Assembly: GCF_007859945.1 (NCBI RefSeq)
Contig: NZ_SJPQ01000002.1
Span: forward strand, 846,279-910,278
Source of the DNA: Pseudobythopirellula maris
Lineage (GTDB): Bacteria > Planctomycetota > Planctomycetia > Pirellulales > Lacipirellulaceae
DNA length: 64,000 bases
Reading direction: 5' to 3'
In this document: one piece after another, positions 25,587-34,688 of the stretch
Numbering within the stretch: position 1 is the first letter of the stretch
Layout: every line of letters starts with the position of its first letter
Translations under genes and position numbers: made by a program
The notes under the pieces: generated by a model
What the model saw: only the letters and a program-made list of their open reading frames with translations
Told to the model about the DNA's origin: nothing
The model's database searches: none

Positions 25587-26084
25587 ATGACCACGAACCG
25601 TGCCGGCTGGTTTGTCGTGCTGCTCGTCGGCTGTGTCGCCATGGCGCCAGCGAACGATGTCGGCGTGACCATCGACAGCGGGCCCGTGAGCCCGCCGGAC
25701 GACTACGCCCAGAGCAAGGCCTACTTCGAGTCGCGGTTGCGGGCCGACCTCGAAGCGTTGTTGGCGTACGTGCCCGGCGTGGTCGTGCGTGTGAACGTCG
25801 ACCCCCAGCGCAACGACGGCTTCAAGCCACCGCAGGCGATGGCTTCGATCGTCGTACCACGCAATTACTGCGAGACGGTGTGGAGGTCGCGGCACATCAC
25901 CGAAATCCGTCGCGGCGAGAATTTTGACGAGGCGACCGTAGCCGAGGAACAGGCTGTGATCATGAAGGAAGTCAAAGCGAATATCGAGGACGCGGTCGCC
26001 CCGCTACTTTATCCGCCGAGCGAGGAGCGCAAGCTCAAACGCATGGTGGTGACCTTCTTCGAGGACCTCGGCGAAGCGGGGTAG
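25587..26084 (+). CDS. Small exported protein, FliF/YscJ-like segment
   Basis: 165 residues from ATG 25587, with AGGAG 5 bases before it (a GTG two codons earlier is less likely). A signal-like hydrophobic stretch (WFVVLLVGCVAMAPA) leads the protein. The mature part has FESRLRADLEALLAYVPGVVVRVNV, then MASIVVPRNYCETVWRSRH and VKANIEDAVAPLLYPP. The order (ring-building strand, then a V-P-R/S-x-Y-x-x-x-W helix) recalls FliF/secretin-adaptor ring domains seen in some planctomycetal exported proteins. That link is a weak inference. It follows the DUF11 gene closely. Confidence 0.6.
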   Translation: MTTNRAGWFVVLLVGCVAMAPANDVGVTIDSGPVSPPDDYAQSKAYFESRLRADLEALLAYVPGVVVRVNVDPQRNDGFKPPQAMASIVVPRNYCETVWRSRHITEIRRGENFDEATVAEEQAVIMKEVKANIEDAVAPLLYPPSEERKLKRMVVTFFEDLGEAG

Positions 26085-26135
26085 GGCTGTCCGTGGCGCG
26101 GCCCGCGACCAGGCTTGGCCGGGGCTAGGGGTGCG

Positions 26136-27104
26136 TCACCTCAGACGCTGCTCATCCGCCGCCTCGTCCGCGTCGCGCTCGAGCAACTCGCCCAAGTGCA
26201 GCGCCACGCTCTCCGCCAGCGCGTCGGGGTGATACCCCCCTTCGAGCACGCTCACCAAACGCCCCCCGGCGTGCGCCGCGGCAACGTCCATTACCGTGGC
26301 GGTGAGGTCGATGAAGTCTGCGCTCTCCAGGCCCAGGCCGCCGATCGGGTCGAGTCGGTGGCTGTCGAAGCCGGCGCTGACGATCACCAGTTGCGGCCGC
26401 ACCTTGTCGGCGAAGTCGCCCAGCTCGCGGGCGAACCACGAGAGCTGGCGGTCTTGCGACGCGCCGAACTGCACGGGCAGGTTCTTGGTGAAGCCCAGCC
26501 CGTCGCCGGCGCCGGTCTCGCCCTCGGCCCCGCTGCCAGGCCAAAACGGGAAGCGGTGCATAGAAAAGAACGCCACGCGCGGGTCTTCGTAGAACAGGTC
26601 CTGCGTGCCGTTGCCGTGGTGGACGTCCCAGTCGACGATGAGCACCCTATCGAGCCCCAACTCGTCGAGCGCGTAGCGTGCCGCCAGGGCGACGTTGCCC
26701 AGCAGGCAGAACCCCATCGCCCGGTCCTTGAGGGCGTGGTGGCCGGGGGGCCGCACGAGGCAGAGCGCGCGGCGCGCCTCGCCCTCGACCACGCGTCGAG
26801 CGGCGTCGCAGGCGGCGCCGGCGGCGAGGGCGGCGACATGGAGCGATTCGGACGAAACGATCGTGTCGCCGTCCACTTGGCCCCCGCCGCGGCCGGCCAT
26901 CTCCCTGAGCGAGGCGAGGTAATCGACCCCGTGCAGGGAGGTGAGCAGGGCGCTCGGAGCGGCCTCCCATGGGGGCCGCTCGCAGCGTTCCAGCAGCCGG
27001 TCAGCCTCGAGCCGCCCGAGAATCGCCCGCAACCGGCCGGCGTTTTCCGGGTGGGCGCCGGTCTCGTGGTTCAGGAATTGCGGGTTGTAGTAGAGGAGCG
27101 TCAT
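26136..27104 (-). CDS. Histone deacetylase-family (acetoin-utilisation/APAH-like) amidohydrolase
   Basis: 322 residues of the arginase/deacetylase superfamily, class II-like. Active-site features are RPPGHHA (H122, H123), GFCLLGNVA, DWDVHHGNGTQ with zinc ligands D160 and H162, SAGFDSHRLDPIGG with the third ligand D247, and the end motif LEGGY. These zinc enzymes remove acetyl groups from lysines, polyamines or similar amides. Planctomycetes have no classical histones, so acetylpolyamine or a protein substrate is more likely. It stands alone on the minus strand. Confidence 0.92.
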   Translation of the reverse strand: MTLLYYNPQFLNHETGAHPENAGRLRAILGRLEADRLLERCERPPWEAAPSALLTSLHGVDYLASLREMAGRGGGQVDGDTIVSSESLHVAALAAGAACDAARRVVEGEARRALCLVRPPGHHALKDRAMGFCLLGNVALAARYALDELGLDRVLIVDWDVHHGNGTQDLFYEDPRVAFFSMHRFPFWPGSGAEGETGAGDGLGFTKNLPVQFGASQDRQLSWFARELGDFADKVRPQLVIVSAGFDSHRLDPIGGLGLESADFIDLTATVMDVAAAHAGGRLVSVLEGGYHPDALAESVALHLGELLERDADEAADEQRLR

Positions 27105-27506
27105 GCGGTGTCCCTCGGCGTCGCCCGGTGAGCGATCACGTATAGCGATGCAAATTCAATGGTTGCCTGAGCTTACAGCAAGCGGGGAGGTTCTCGGCGG
27201 GGGCCCCAGAAACTTGACATTCGGCGGGCGCCGTTGCTAGTGTGAATGGTAGCCAAAGGCCCAATTGACCCGGTGCAAAGTCTTTTCTGCACAATGGTTT
27301 AGGGCCGCTGGCGACCAACGGTCGGCTGCGGTTGCACGCCGGCCGCGACGCGGCAGGAAGAGCCCGCGTCGCAACGCGACATTGGAACAGAATCTAGCAA
27401 CGGCCATCGGCAACGGACGCCCGGCCCGCCCCCTATACGGCGCAGGCGTCCCTTCTCACCAAGGGGCTTGCCTGTCGCAACGGCCCCCGGCGCAACGGAA
27501 CACCCG
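27105..27506 (+). promoter_or_regulatory. Gene-free gap with a candidate promoter
   Basis: No reading frame is supported here. At 27214-27219 a TTGACA is followed 18 bases later by TAGTGT (27238-27243). Spacing and -35 are good and the -10 is poor, which could drive the secreted-protein gene beginning at 27507 with a leader of about 255 bases. Nothing else was seen. Confidence 0.35.
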
Positions 27507-28814
27507 ATGAGCAAGACGAACCACTCCGCCCTCCTGCTAGGCGCGACCCTGTTGGCGGCGCTCGCCTGTGTCGCGATCGGCCCCAGCACCGCCGCCGCCC
27601 AACGCTGGGAGGAGGACGAGATCGACGCCCGGCTCTCGAACCAAGGGGCGAAGATCAAGCGGCACGCGAAGAGCGGCGCCAGCGACCCGGAGAAGGACCG
27701 CGCGCTCAACGAGTACTTCGACAACTATTTCTTCCCGGCGATGACCCGCTCGACCCCCGACGCCCTGGAGGACGTGGGCGACATGCGGGTCGACCTGTTC
27801 CGCTCGTACATCTGGCCGAGCCGGCCGCAGCTGCAGAAGGCGCTCAGCGACAAGGCGTTCGCATTCGCAATCAAGGTGGTCAAGAGCCGCAAGTACCACC
27901 CTTCGGTCACCTACAACGCGCTGCTGATCCTCGGCGCGCTCGACAACCGCTACGCGGGCTCCGGCTCCGAGCTTCCCACCCCCAGCGCGAACGCGAACAA
28001 AATGCTGATCAATCTCGCCGTGCTAGCGGCCCGGAACCCGAAGGTGCCGCGTTACTGGTTGTCTGGCGCGTTGATCGGCCTCGAGCGGCACGCCCGCTTC
28101 CAGGCGAACCTGCCCCCCGCCAGCCAGCAGCTCACCGCCCGGGCCCTGGTGGCGGTGCTCGCGGCCAAGAGCCTCTCGGACGACAAGGGAGTGGACACGT
28201 GGATGCGGATGCGGGCGGCCAAGGCGTTGGCCCAGTACCACACGCCCGGGCCCAAAGACCAATACCTCAAGGCGATTTCCAAACAGGTGGCCGACGAGAC
28301 GATGTCGCTCGACGCCCGCGCGGAGTTCGCCTCGCTGTGGGCGGAGCTCGATTTGTCGGCGCACGCCGACGCCCAACTCGGCCCCACGATCGATGTCGCC
28401 CTCAAGCTTGCCCTGGACATCGCGGCCAAAGAGCGGGCCTCGGCCGAACGGTTCGAGTCGCTGCAGCTCGGTCGTCGCGGCCCGGTGGCTGTGACCCGCG
28501 ACAACGACCCCCGCATCCGCAACACGGACAACCGTTCGGTCAGCTACGAGCGGCGCGGCTTGGTCGTGATCCTGACCGACCTGAAACGCGGGCTCGAAGC
28601 GCTCAAGCCAACCGCCGGCGACCGCACCGAAGTGCTCGACGATGTCATCCAGGCGGTCTCCGAGGCCTTGGCCGAATCGAGCAAGAAGAGCGTGATCGAC
28701 CTGAACGTGACCGAAGCCGTCAAGCAAATGGCCAACCAGGTGCAGAGCGTGGCGGCGCCCAAGGAAGAGGCCACGGAGGAGATCCCGGCCGACGTTTTCG
28801 GCGCCAATCTCTGA
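27507..28814 (+). CDS. Secreted HEAT-like hypothetical protein
   Basis: 435 residues from ATG 27507, giving a clear signal peptide (NHSALLLGATLLAALACVAI, cut after AAAQ). The mature part is predicted all-helical, with repeated two-helix units such as TYNALLILGALDNRYAG, RYWLSGALIGLERHARF and MRAAKALAQYHTPGPKDQYL, as in HEAT/ARM-type repeats. No enzyme motif was found. It would act in the periplasm, probably as a scaffold. It is followed by a membrane-protein gene after 56 bases. Confidence 0.7.
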   Translation: MSKTNHSALLLGATLLAALACVAIGPSTAAAQRWEEDEIDARLSNQGAKIKRHAKSGASDPEKDRALNEYFDNYFFPAMTRSTPDALEDVGDMRVDLFRSYIWPSRPQLQKALSDKAFAFAIKVVKSRKYHPSVTYNALLILGALDNRYAGSGSELPTPSANANKMLINLAVLAARNPKVPRYWLSGALIGLERHARFQANLPPASQQLTARALVAVLAAKSLSDDKGVDTWMRMRAAKALAQYHTPGPKDQYLKAISKQVADETMSLDARAEFASLWAELDLSAHADAQLGPTIDVALKLALDIAAKERASAERFESLQLGRRGPVAVTRDNDPRIRNTDNRSVSYERRGLVVILTDLKRGLEALKPTAGDRTEVLDDVIQAVSEALAESSKKSVIDLNVTEAVKQMANQVQSVAAPKEEATEEIPADVFGANL

Positions 28815-28870
28815 GCGCTCGATCGCGAAGGAGCCAATATACTCCGCGATGCGGCGAATCGTCTTTCACG

Positions 28871-30061
28871 ATGAAACTCGACAAACCGCGTTCGATTAGC
28901 TGGTATGAGCCTCGGTGGGCGTACATGCCACGGTTGATCGAGCGTGTGAAATTCGACTTCACGCCGCGGCGTCTTCTACAGCCGACGGTTTGCGTGACGC
29001 CTTTGCTGCTTTGGGCGGCGCTCGCGGATCAACAATTCGGCGCCGCGGACCTGTTTGTGGTGCTTGTTGGCGTTCCCGTCCTGGGGGCCGCGCTCCACAA
29101 CTCCGCCGCCATGCTCTGGGCGCCCGTGATCGTGTTCTACGAGCTCTGTCCGCCCAAAATCCGAGTGGACTTAGAGAACGGCACGATCCGGCGAGGCTTC
29201 GGGCCACGCCTCGATATCGATCGTGCGAGGATCCTTTATTACAACTCAGGAAGCATGGCCCGGATCCGAGTGTTCTCGGGCGAGTGTCAAGAGCTCTACG
29301 CAGCGCCAACATACCCATGTTGCATGGATCTTGTACTATTCCTCCAGTGTGAAATGGAAGTCTGGCACACCGACACACGCGAACGAGTAAAGATCCCGCT
29401 CAAAAATGTTTACGACTATAACATTGGCGTTGAGGAGGAGATTTGCACTTCTGTTGATGAGGTGTGGATCAGTTGGAAACGGCCGCGTTGGCTGAAGCTG
29501 CGTCAACTCCGGCGGTTGCCTAGCAGGTTAATTGAGATTGCGCGCGAGATTCTTTCAGGAAGGAACGTTGGCGTCACCGCTCTTTGCCTCTTAGGCCTGC
29601 TGTGCACACAGGCAGCAATCGAAGGCGACTTGACCCTTGATGGATGGCAGCGACGCCTATGCGTGTACATTCTCCTGTCCATGATTTCAGCACCATTTCT
29701 CTTGCTCTTCATTTGCCTATACTCGATGGCGGTGATTGCTCCGTTTGCGATTCTCATGATGGGGCTTTTGTCTAGAAGAGAAGCGACGGTGTCGAAGCTA
29801 TTTGGCGTTGAGGTGGCTAATAAAACTCGATACGAGTTCGAAGAGATCGGCGTCTCACGCATCGTCATCTTCTCGAAAGAAAGAATGCGAGTCCGCTTCA
29901 TCCCCTACTCGGGGAGTGGCGGTGTGACCGCGTGGCTGCCGTCGGACATCGACATGGATCGTCTGATCCGAATCTTGCCCGGAGAGGTGCAGGTGTGGGA
30001 CGCGACGAAGAAAGGTCGTGTCGTGGCGCGGCAAGACCCTAACGGGATCTATTGGTCATGA
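28871..30061 (+). CDS. Multi-pass membrane protein of unknown function
   Basis: 396 residues with two hydrophobic blocks. Residues about 37-90 (CVTPLLLWAAL, FVVLVGVPVLGAA, WAPVIVFYEL) make two or three helices; about 232-310 (VTALCLLGLLCTQ, YILLSMISAPFLLLFICLYS) make two or three more. A soluble part with Cys-rich spots (about 110-220: ECQELYAAPTYPCCMDLVLF) lies between, and a soluble tail follows (IVIFSKERMRVRFIPYSGSG). No family recognised. Base composition is markedly more AT-rich than its neighbours, suggesting transfer. Confidence 0.6.
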   Translation: MKLDKPRSISWYEPRWAYMPRLIERVKFDFTPRRLLQPTVCVTPLLLWAALADQQFGAADLFVVLVGVPVLGAALHNSAAMLWAPVIVFYELCPPKIRVDLENGTIRRGFGPRLDIDRARILYYNSGSMARIRVFSGECQELYAAPTYPCCMDLVLFLQCEMEVWHTDTRERVKIPLKNVYDYNIGVEEEICTSVDEVWISWKRPRWLKLRQLRRLPSRLIEIAREILSGRNVGVTALCLLGLLCTQAAIEGDLTLDGWQRRLCVYILLSMISAPFLLLFICLYSMAVIAPFAILMMGLLSRREATVSKLFGVEVANKTRYEFEEIGVSRIVIFSKERMRVRFIPYSGSGGVTAWLPSDIDMDRLIRILPGEVQVWDATKKGRVVARQDPNGIYWS

Positions 30062-30091
30062 GCCGCCCAATCGCGGCGACCCAGCGATGGC

Positions 30092-31477
30092 TCAGCCGTG
30101 GGCCTCGGCGTGGTCTTCAAGCCCCAGCCGCTTCATCTTTTTGTAGAGCGTCGTGCGGTTGATGCCGAGCTGGTCGGCCGTGAGGTTACGGTTCCAGCCG
30201 TTCGACTCGAGCACCTCGTGGATGATCGCCCGCTCGGGCCCCTCGAGCGCCTCCTTGAGCGACTGGCCGCTGTAGCCGGCCGGCGCCGCCGAGCCGCCCG
30301 GCATGCGGAGCTCGACCGGCAGGTCGTGCAGACGCAGCACGTCGCCCTTGCTCAGCAGCACGGTCCGCTCGACCACGTTCTGCAATTCGCGGACGTTGCC
30401 CACCCAGTGGTGCCGCTGCAGGGCCACCATCGCCTCGTCGTCGAAGCCGGTCACGTTGGGCCGGTTCGCGTCTTCGCGGACCTCCTCGAGGAACCGCTGC
30501 GCGAGCAGCGGCACGTCGGAGGGCCGGCTGCGGAGCGGCGGCAGCTCGATGTTGATCACGTTCACGCGGTAGTAGAGGTCCTGGCGGAACTCGCCCGAGG
30601 CGACCCGCTTGGCGAGGTCCTCGTTCGTAGCGAGCACGACGCGGACGTCGACGCTGTGCGTCTCCGTGCCGCCCACCGCCTCGAACGCCAGCTCCTGCAG
30701 CACGCGGAGCAGTTTGATCTGCAGCGCGGGCGTGGCGGTGCCGATCTCGTCGAGGAAGATCGTGCCGCCGTCGGCCTGCAGGAACTTGCCCACCTTGTTC
30801 GTCGTGGCGCCGGTGAACGCGCCGGCCACGTGGCCGAACAGCTCGCTCTCCAGCAGGTTCTCCGGCAGGGCGCCGCAGGCGATCTCGACGAAAGGCCCGT
30901 TCTTGCGGCCGCTGCGCTGGTGGATCGCGCGGGCGATGAGGCTCTTGCCCGTGCCGCTCTCGCCGGTGACCAGGACCGTGGCCCGCGTGTCGGCGATGCT
31001 CTCGATCATGTCGAACACGCGCAGCATCCGCGGGTCGGAGCCGACGATGTGGCCCATGCCGTGCTTGCGGTCGAGCTGCTCTTTGAGCTCCGTGTTCTCC
31101 TCGATCACCTTGCGCTGCGACAGAGCGCGCTCGATCGCCATCAGCAGCTCGTCATCGATGAGCGGCTTGGTGAGGTAATCGAAGGCGCCGGCCCGCACGG
31201 CGTCGATCGCCGAGTCGGCCGTGCCGTAGCCGGTCATCAGGATGACCTGCGTGTGGGGTGCGGTGCGGACCGTCTTCTCCAGCAGGTCGAAGCCGTCGCC
31301 GTCGCCCAGCCGGATGTCGGCCAGCAGCAGGTCGTAGCGTTCCTTGGCGAGCAGCTCCGACGCCTCGCCCGAGCCGCCGGCCGTGTCGAGGTCGTAGCCC
31401 TGGTCGCGCAGCCAATCGGCCATCGACTCCAGCACCTGGAAGTCATCGTCGACGAGTAAAAGCTTTGCGTCTGCCAT
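30092..31477 (-). CDS. NtrC-family sigma-54-dependent response regulator
   Basis: 461 residues in the full NtrC layout. The receiver domain (1-120) has the acidic pocket D10-D12, phosphoacceptor D54 ([11 protein letters not shown]) and YLTKP. The AAA+ domain has Walker A GESGTGKS (172-179), the sigma-54 contact loop GAFTGA (219-224) and Walker B TIFLDEIG (239-246). A Fis-type helix-turn-helix closes the protein ([20 protein letters not shown]). It activates sigma-54 promoters when phosphorylated. No sensor kinase gene lies next to it in the window, so the partner is unknown. Confidence 0.95.
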   Translation of the reverse strand: MADAKLLLVDDDFQVLESMADWLRDQGYDLDTAGGSGEASELLAKERYDLLLADIRLGDGDGFDLLEKTVRTAPHTQVILMTGYGTADSAIDAVRAGAFDYLTKPLIDDELLMAIERALSQRKVIEENTELKEQLDRKHGMGHIVGSDPRMLRVFDMIESIADTRATVLVTGESGTGKSLIARAIHQRSGRKNGPFVEIACGALPENLLESELFGHVAGAFTGATTNKVGKFLQADGGTIFLDEIGTATPALQIKLLRVLQELAFEAVGGTETHSVDVRVVLATNEDLAKRVASGEFRQDLYYRVNVINIELPPLRSRPSDVPLLAQRFLEEVREDANRPNVTGFDDEAMVALQRHHWVGNVRELQNVVERTVLLSKGDVLRLHDLPVELRMPGGSAAPAGYSGQSLKEALEGPERAIIHEVLESNGWNRNLTADQLGINRTTLYKKMKRLGLEDHAEAHG

Positions 31478-31872
31478 GGGGGCGCCGCGCGTCGTGGTGT
31501 TTAGCGGTGTTTCCGGCGTCCGAGGCGCAAGGCGCCCGCCGGGTTTCGTTGCTAAATACCTACGTCACGGTGGGGGTGAGTCAAAAAAACCTCACCCAAG
31601 CACGGCGAAACTCACCCCAATCCGGCTCGAAAACCTGCGGAACAGCAAGATCGGCGCGAGTCGCTAAATCGTCACAGCCGGACCACCCGAGCGCCGCTTT
31701 GAATGGATAGAACCCTATAGGGATCGCACTCTGTGGCGGCAGTGCTTCTGTAGGGATCGCCCTCTGTGGCGATCCGGCCCCGGCGGGTGGGCATGTGCAC
31801 CCACGTGCTGCGCCGTGCTTATCGCCACCCCGGCGCGACTGCACCCGGCGTACGGAACTCCACTCAGGGCGG
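31478..31872. other. Gene-free gap between the NtrC-type gene and xerC
   Basis: 395 bases with no supported reading frame. The right half holds the direct repeats listed separately (31716-31775). The stretch 31560-31620 is A/C-rich, with CTCACCCAAGCA and CTCACCCCAATC as short near-repeats. No promoter for the leftward NtrC-type gene is convincing. Confidence 0.5.
31716..31775 (+). repeat. Two direct copies of the TGTAGGG...GTGGCG repeat
   Basis: TATAGGGATCGCACTCTGTGGCG at 31716 onwards and TGTAGGGATCGCCCTCTGTG then GCGATCC at 31749-31775, both in the same direction. They align with the inverted pair at 13005-13147 (GGGAACGCCCTC.GTGGCGTTCC), with a compensating AAC/ATC change in both arms of the palindrome. 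Confidence 0.65.
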
Positions 31873-32772
31873 TCACCGCGCCCGCGGGTGGGCCTTCTCG
31901 TAGGCCGCCTTGAGGTTCGCGGTGCTCACGTGCGTGTAGATCTGTGTGGTCACCAGGCTCTTGTGACCCAACAACTCCTGCACGCTGCGGATGTCGGCCC
32001 CGCGGTCCAACAGGTGCGTCGCGAAGCTGTGCCGCAGCGTGTGCGGCGAGGCCCGCCCGGCGAGGCCGGCGACCGCCAGGTGCTTTTCGAGCAGCCGGGC
32101 GACGCTGCGCGCTGTGAGCCGGCGGCCGAATTTATTGGTGAACACCGGCGCCCCCTCTCCCCGTTCCACGCCCGGCCCCAACTGGCGGACCGACAGCCAC
32201 GCCCCCAGCGCCTCCACGGCGAACGAGCCGATCGGCGCCAGCCGCTCCTTGCGGCCCTTGCCGCGCACCCGCGCGACGCCCTCGTCGAGGTCGAGGTCGC
32301 CGTCCTCCAGACCGACCAGTTCGCTCACACGCAGCCCGGCCGAGTAGAGCGTTTCGAGGATCGCTCGGTCGCGGAGGCCGAAGGTCTTGTCCGCTGGCGG
32401 CGCCGCCAGCAGTGCACCGACCTCGTCGGACGACAGCACCTGCGGCAAGTGGCGCGACTTGCGTGGGTTGCGGAGCGCGGCCGCCGGGTTCGACGGCGCC
32501 CATCCCTCGCGTTGGCCGTAGCGGAAGAAGCTGCGGACCGAGGCGAGCCGCCGCGCGATCGACGCCTTGGCGAAACCCGCCTCGCCCAACGCCGACACGT
32601 AGCCCCGCAGGTCGAGCGTGGTGATCGCCTTGGGCGCGGGCGACGCGCCGCTCTCGTCGGCCAGGTAGTCGGCTAGCGCGGCGAGGTCCTCGCGGTACGC
32701 CTTGATCGTGTGCGCCGACGCGCCGCGCTCGCTCTGAAGGTGCCGGAGGAATTGGCCCGTCTCACGGAGCAT
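31873..32772 (-). CDS. xerC: Tyrosine recombinase XerC/XerD-type
   Basis: 299 residues from ATG 32772 ([12 protein letters not shown]), the usual Xer length. The N-terminal SAM-like DNA-binding domain is followed by the catalytic domain with all active residues: R148 ([10 protein letters not shown]), K172 (GKGRKER), H244 and R247 ([12 protein letters not shown]), H270 (LLGHKS) and the nucleophile Y279 (TQIYTHVS). Xer proteins resolve chromosome dimers at dif with FtsK. No mobile-element hallmarks flank it, so a housekeeping role is likely. XerC versus XerD cannot be decided from this sequence alone. Confidence 0.88.
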   Translation of the reverse strand: MLRETGQFLRHLQSERGASAHTIKAYREDLAALADYLADESGASPAPKAITTLDLRGYVSALGEAGFAKASIARRLASVRSFFRYGQREGWAPSNPAAALRNPRKSRHLPQVLSSDEVGALLAAPPADKTFGLRDRAILETLYSAGLRVSELVGLEDGDLDLDEGVARVRGKGRKERLAPIGSFAVEALGAWLSVRQLGPGVERGEGAPVFTNKFGRRLTARSVARLLEKHLAVAGLAGRASPHTLRHSFATHLLDRGADIRSVQELLGHKSLVTTQIYTHVSTANLKAAYEKAHPRAR

Positions 32773-32912
32773 GGTGCAGTTGCGGAGTTCGGAATGCGGG
32801 ATAACGAATAACGAATGCAGTGCATCACAAGAAGCATAGCCAATCGGAAGGCGATAGCCGCGGACCCACCGGTCCGCGGAACGCCCCACCAAGCGCTTTA
32901 GCCACTGGCCCA

Positions 32913-32948
32913 CAAAAAAACGGGGCGGGGCCTGATGGCCCCGCCCCG
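32913..32948 (-). terminator. Rho-independent terminator of the 82-residue gene
   Basis: A perfect 12-bp stem (CGGGGCGGGGCC/GGCCCCGCCCCG, loop TGAT) at 32921-32948 is followed, in the minus direction, by seven T (the A-run at 32914-32920). Confidence 0.85.
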
Positions 32949-32991
32949 GTGATTGCTTGTCGTTTCAGGGCGGGCTCTGGCCCGGGCTGGC

Positions 32992-33240
32992 TCAGCCGAG
33001 GTCGGGGGCGCCGTCGCGGTTCTTCACGGCGTCGGTCGTGAAGCGCGGGCGGCGTTTCTCCGACTCGCAGCGGATCCGCTTGCTCAGCACCGCGGCGTCG
33101 TACCACGTGAAGCTCAGCTCGGGGTTCGAAGCCGACCGGCCGAGCGCACGCAGGGCGTCGGCGTGCTGGCTGTCGTCGTACAGAAACAGGTAGCGTTCCT
33201 TGCCTTTAACCAGAGCGAGGACATTGACGTCGTCGTTCAC
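32992..33240 (-). CDS. Short conserved planctomycetal protein
   Basis: 82 residues starting with GTG at 33240; the frame is open upstream but reads as Arg/Pro-rich non-coding sequence. The sequence VKGKERYLFLYDDSQHADAL then ASNPELSFTWYDAAVLSKRI is highly patterned. I recall similar short proteins in planctomycetes, always unannotated. No signal or membrane segment, so cytoplasmic. It has its own strong terminator and lies upstream of xerC on the same strand, so it is a separate unit. Confidence 0.75.
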   Translation of the reverse strand: MNDDVNVLALVKGKERYLFLYDDSQHADALRALGRSASNPELSFTWYDAAVLSKRIRCESEKRRPRFTTDAVKNRDGAPDLG

Positions 33241-33345
33241 GAGTGGGGTCGCCTCCGTGCGGCAGTCGAGAGCGGGGGGTGGGCCGACGCGATCAGTCCG
33301 TTGATGCCTGCGATGCGGGGCGCAAGCGACGCGTCTAGACACGCT

Positions 33346-34545
33346 CTATCGGCGCGCGGACCAACGCCGCACCACTCGCGTTTCACCACCACCGCCCCGT
33401 GCGGAGAGCATCTCCGACAAGTGCAAGTGACAGCAGAAGCGGATGAAGTCCTCGCTGCGGCCGAGGTAAGAACGCCAGCCGCCGAACCGCGCGTCGTCCT
33501 GAAAACCGACATAACTGGCAAGCGCCGCAGTGAACTCGGTGTCCGAGCCCCGGTAGACCCGCGTGTGCGTCATAACCGGACCGTCGTTCACCAGGCACGC
33601 GGGCCGCACCGGGCTCGGCCCGTCCGGCGTGAAGCCGCGCGCGTCGGGCCACTCGGCCGGCAAAGCGAACGCCGCGGCGCCGTAAAGTTCTTCGGGAAGT
33701 TTTTCCCCGCCTGGGGCGTTTGGATCGGTTGTGACGGCCAGCGGCGCGGGGCCGGCGGCTTCGCTCGCCGAGCAGAGCTCGATCGCCCTTGCCTGCGTCG
33801 CGTCTTCCTCGCTGGCGACGGCGCCGCTAGCGCCGCCGTGGGCGTTCTCGCCGTGGGCGCCGTTGGTCGCCGGCGGTGCGAGCGCGTCGAGCGCCCGCGG
33901 CTCTTGCGGCGCCGGCAGGCTGGGGACCGGTTCGAGGAACTGTTCGTTGATGCGGATCGCCGGCGGCGACGACGTGCAGTCGGGCGATTGCGTCGCCAGT
34001 TGCGCGCGGGCCAACTCCATCTCGGCCTCGAACACCACCGAGTCGGGAATGTACTCCTCGGCCGCGGTGCCCCACGGCAGGCCGTAGCCCGACGGGATCG
34101 GATGGAAGCCGGGGTTCGTGGCGTACCACTCGACCCGCATGCCGCAGCGCGGCGGGTAGTAGGGCGAGAAGTCGGTGATCGATCCGACGACGACCGCGTC
34201 GACGCCGAGCGCCCGGCCCAACTGCCGCACGGCGTCGGGGTGCGCCAGGTCGATGCGGTGCTGGCGGACCGCCTGCTCGACCACGCCTAGCGGCACGACC
34301 TCGAAGCCGGGGATCGTTTGCAGCTCGGCGTAGTAAGCCATGGCAAATTGCCGGCCGTCGACGGTCGGCTCGTCGCTCTGGTTGAAGAACGGCGCGACCG
34401 CCACCCGGCTGAGCTGCGGGAAGGGGTTGTGCACAACGGGCTGCTCCATCGCCTCAGGAATGAGGACATGGCAGCCGCCGGCGGCGGCCAGAAGGGGCGC
34501 CAGCAGGGCGAGCGAGAGCAGTGATTTGAGGGGGCCTAAGGCCAT
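33346..34545 (-). CDS. CsgG/GNA1162-like lipoprotein
   Basis: 399 residues from ATG 34545. The signal peptide (LLSLALLAPLLAAAGGC) has its lipidated Cys at 25. The next 110 residues look like the CsgG/GNA1162 alpha/beta domain: LSRVAVAPFFNQSDE, then AMAYYAELQTIPGFEVVPLG, VEQAVRQHRID and LGRALGVDAVVVGSITDFSP. That fold is found in outer-membrane secretion or assembly lipoproteins. A Pro/Ala-rich linker and a Cys-containing C-terminal part (FIRFCCHLHLSEM) follow. No curli-type partner is seen nearby; the function is probably in envelope biogenesis. Confidence 0.75.
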   Translation of the reverse strand: MALGPLKSLLSLALLAPLLAAAGGCHVLIPEAMEQPVVHNPFPQLSRVAVAPFFNQSDEPTVDGRQFAMAYYAELQTIPGFEVVPLGVVEQAVRQHRIDLAHPDAVRQLGRALGVDAVVVGSITDFSPYYPPRCGMRVEWYATNPGFHPIPSGYGLPWGTAAEEYIPDSVVFEAEMELARAQLATQSPDCTSSPPAIRINEQFLEPVPSLPAPQEPRALDALAPPATNGAHGENAHGGASGAVASEEDATQARAIELCSASEAAGPAPLAVTTDPNAPGGEKLPEELYGAAAFALPAEWPDARGFTPDGPSPVRPACLVNDGPVMTHTRVYRGSDTEFTAALASYVGFQDDARFGGWRSYLGRSEDFIRFCCHLHLSEMLSARGGGGETRVVRRWSARR

Positions 34546-34688
34546 GCGAGGACGACAGCAAACGCCGGCAGGCCCCCCTGCTAGCACGTTCGCGGACCGC
34601 GCAAACGCGGCCTCACGGTCGTCATCGGCATAAGCGGTGGGATCGCTTTAATCGGAACGGTGAGAAAGGCGTGATAGCGACGCGAAGG

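Noticed and set aside
31873-32772. Integrase marking an integrated element
   Set aside because: The protein matches housekeeping Xer recombinases in length and sequence; no tRNA, attachment repeats or cargo genes are beside it.
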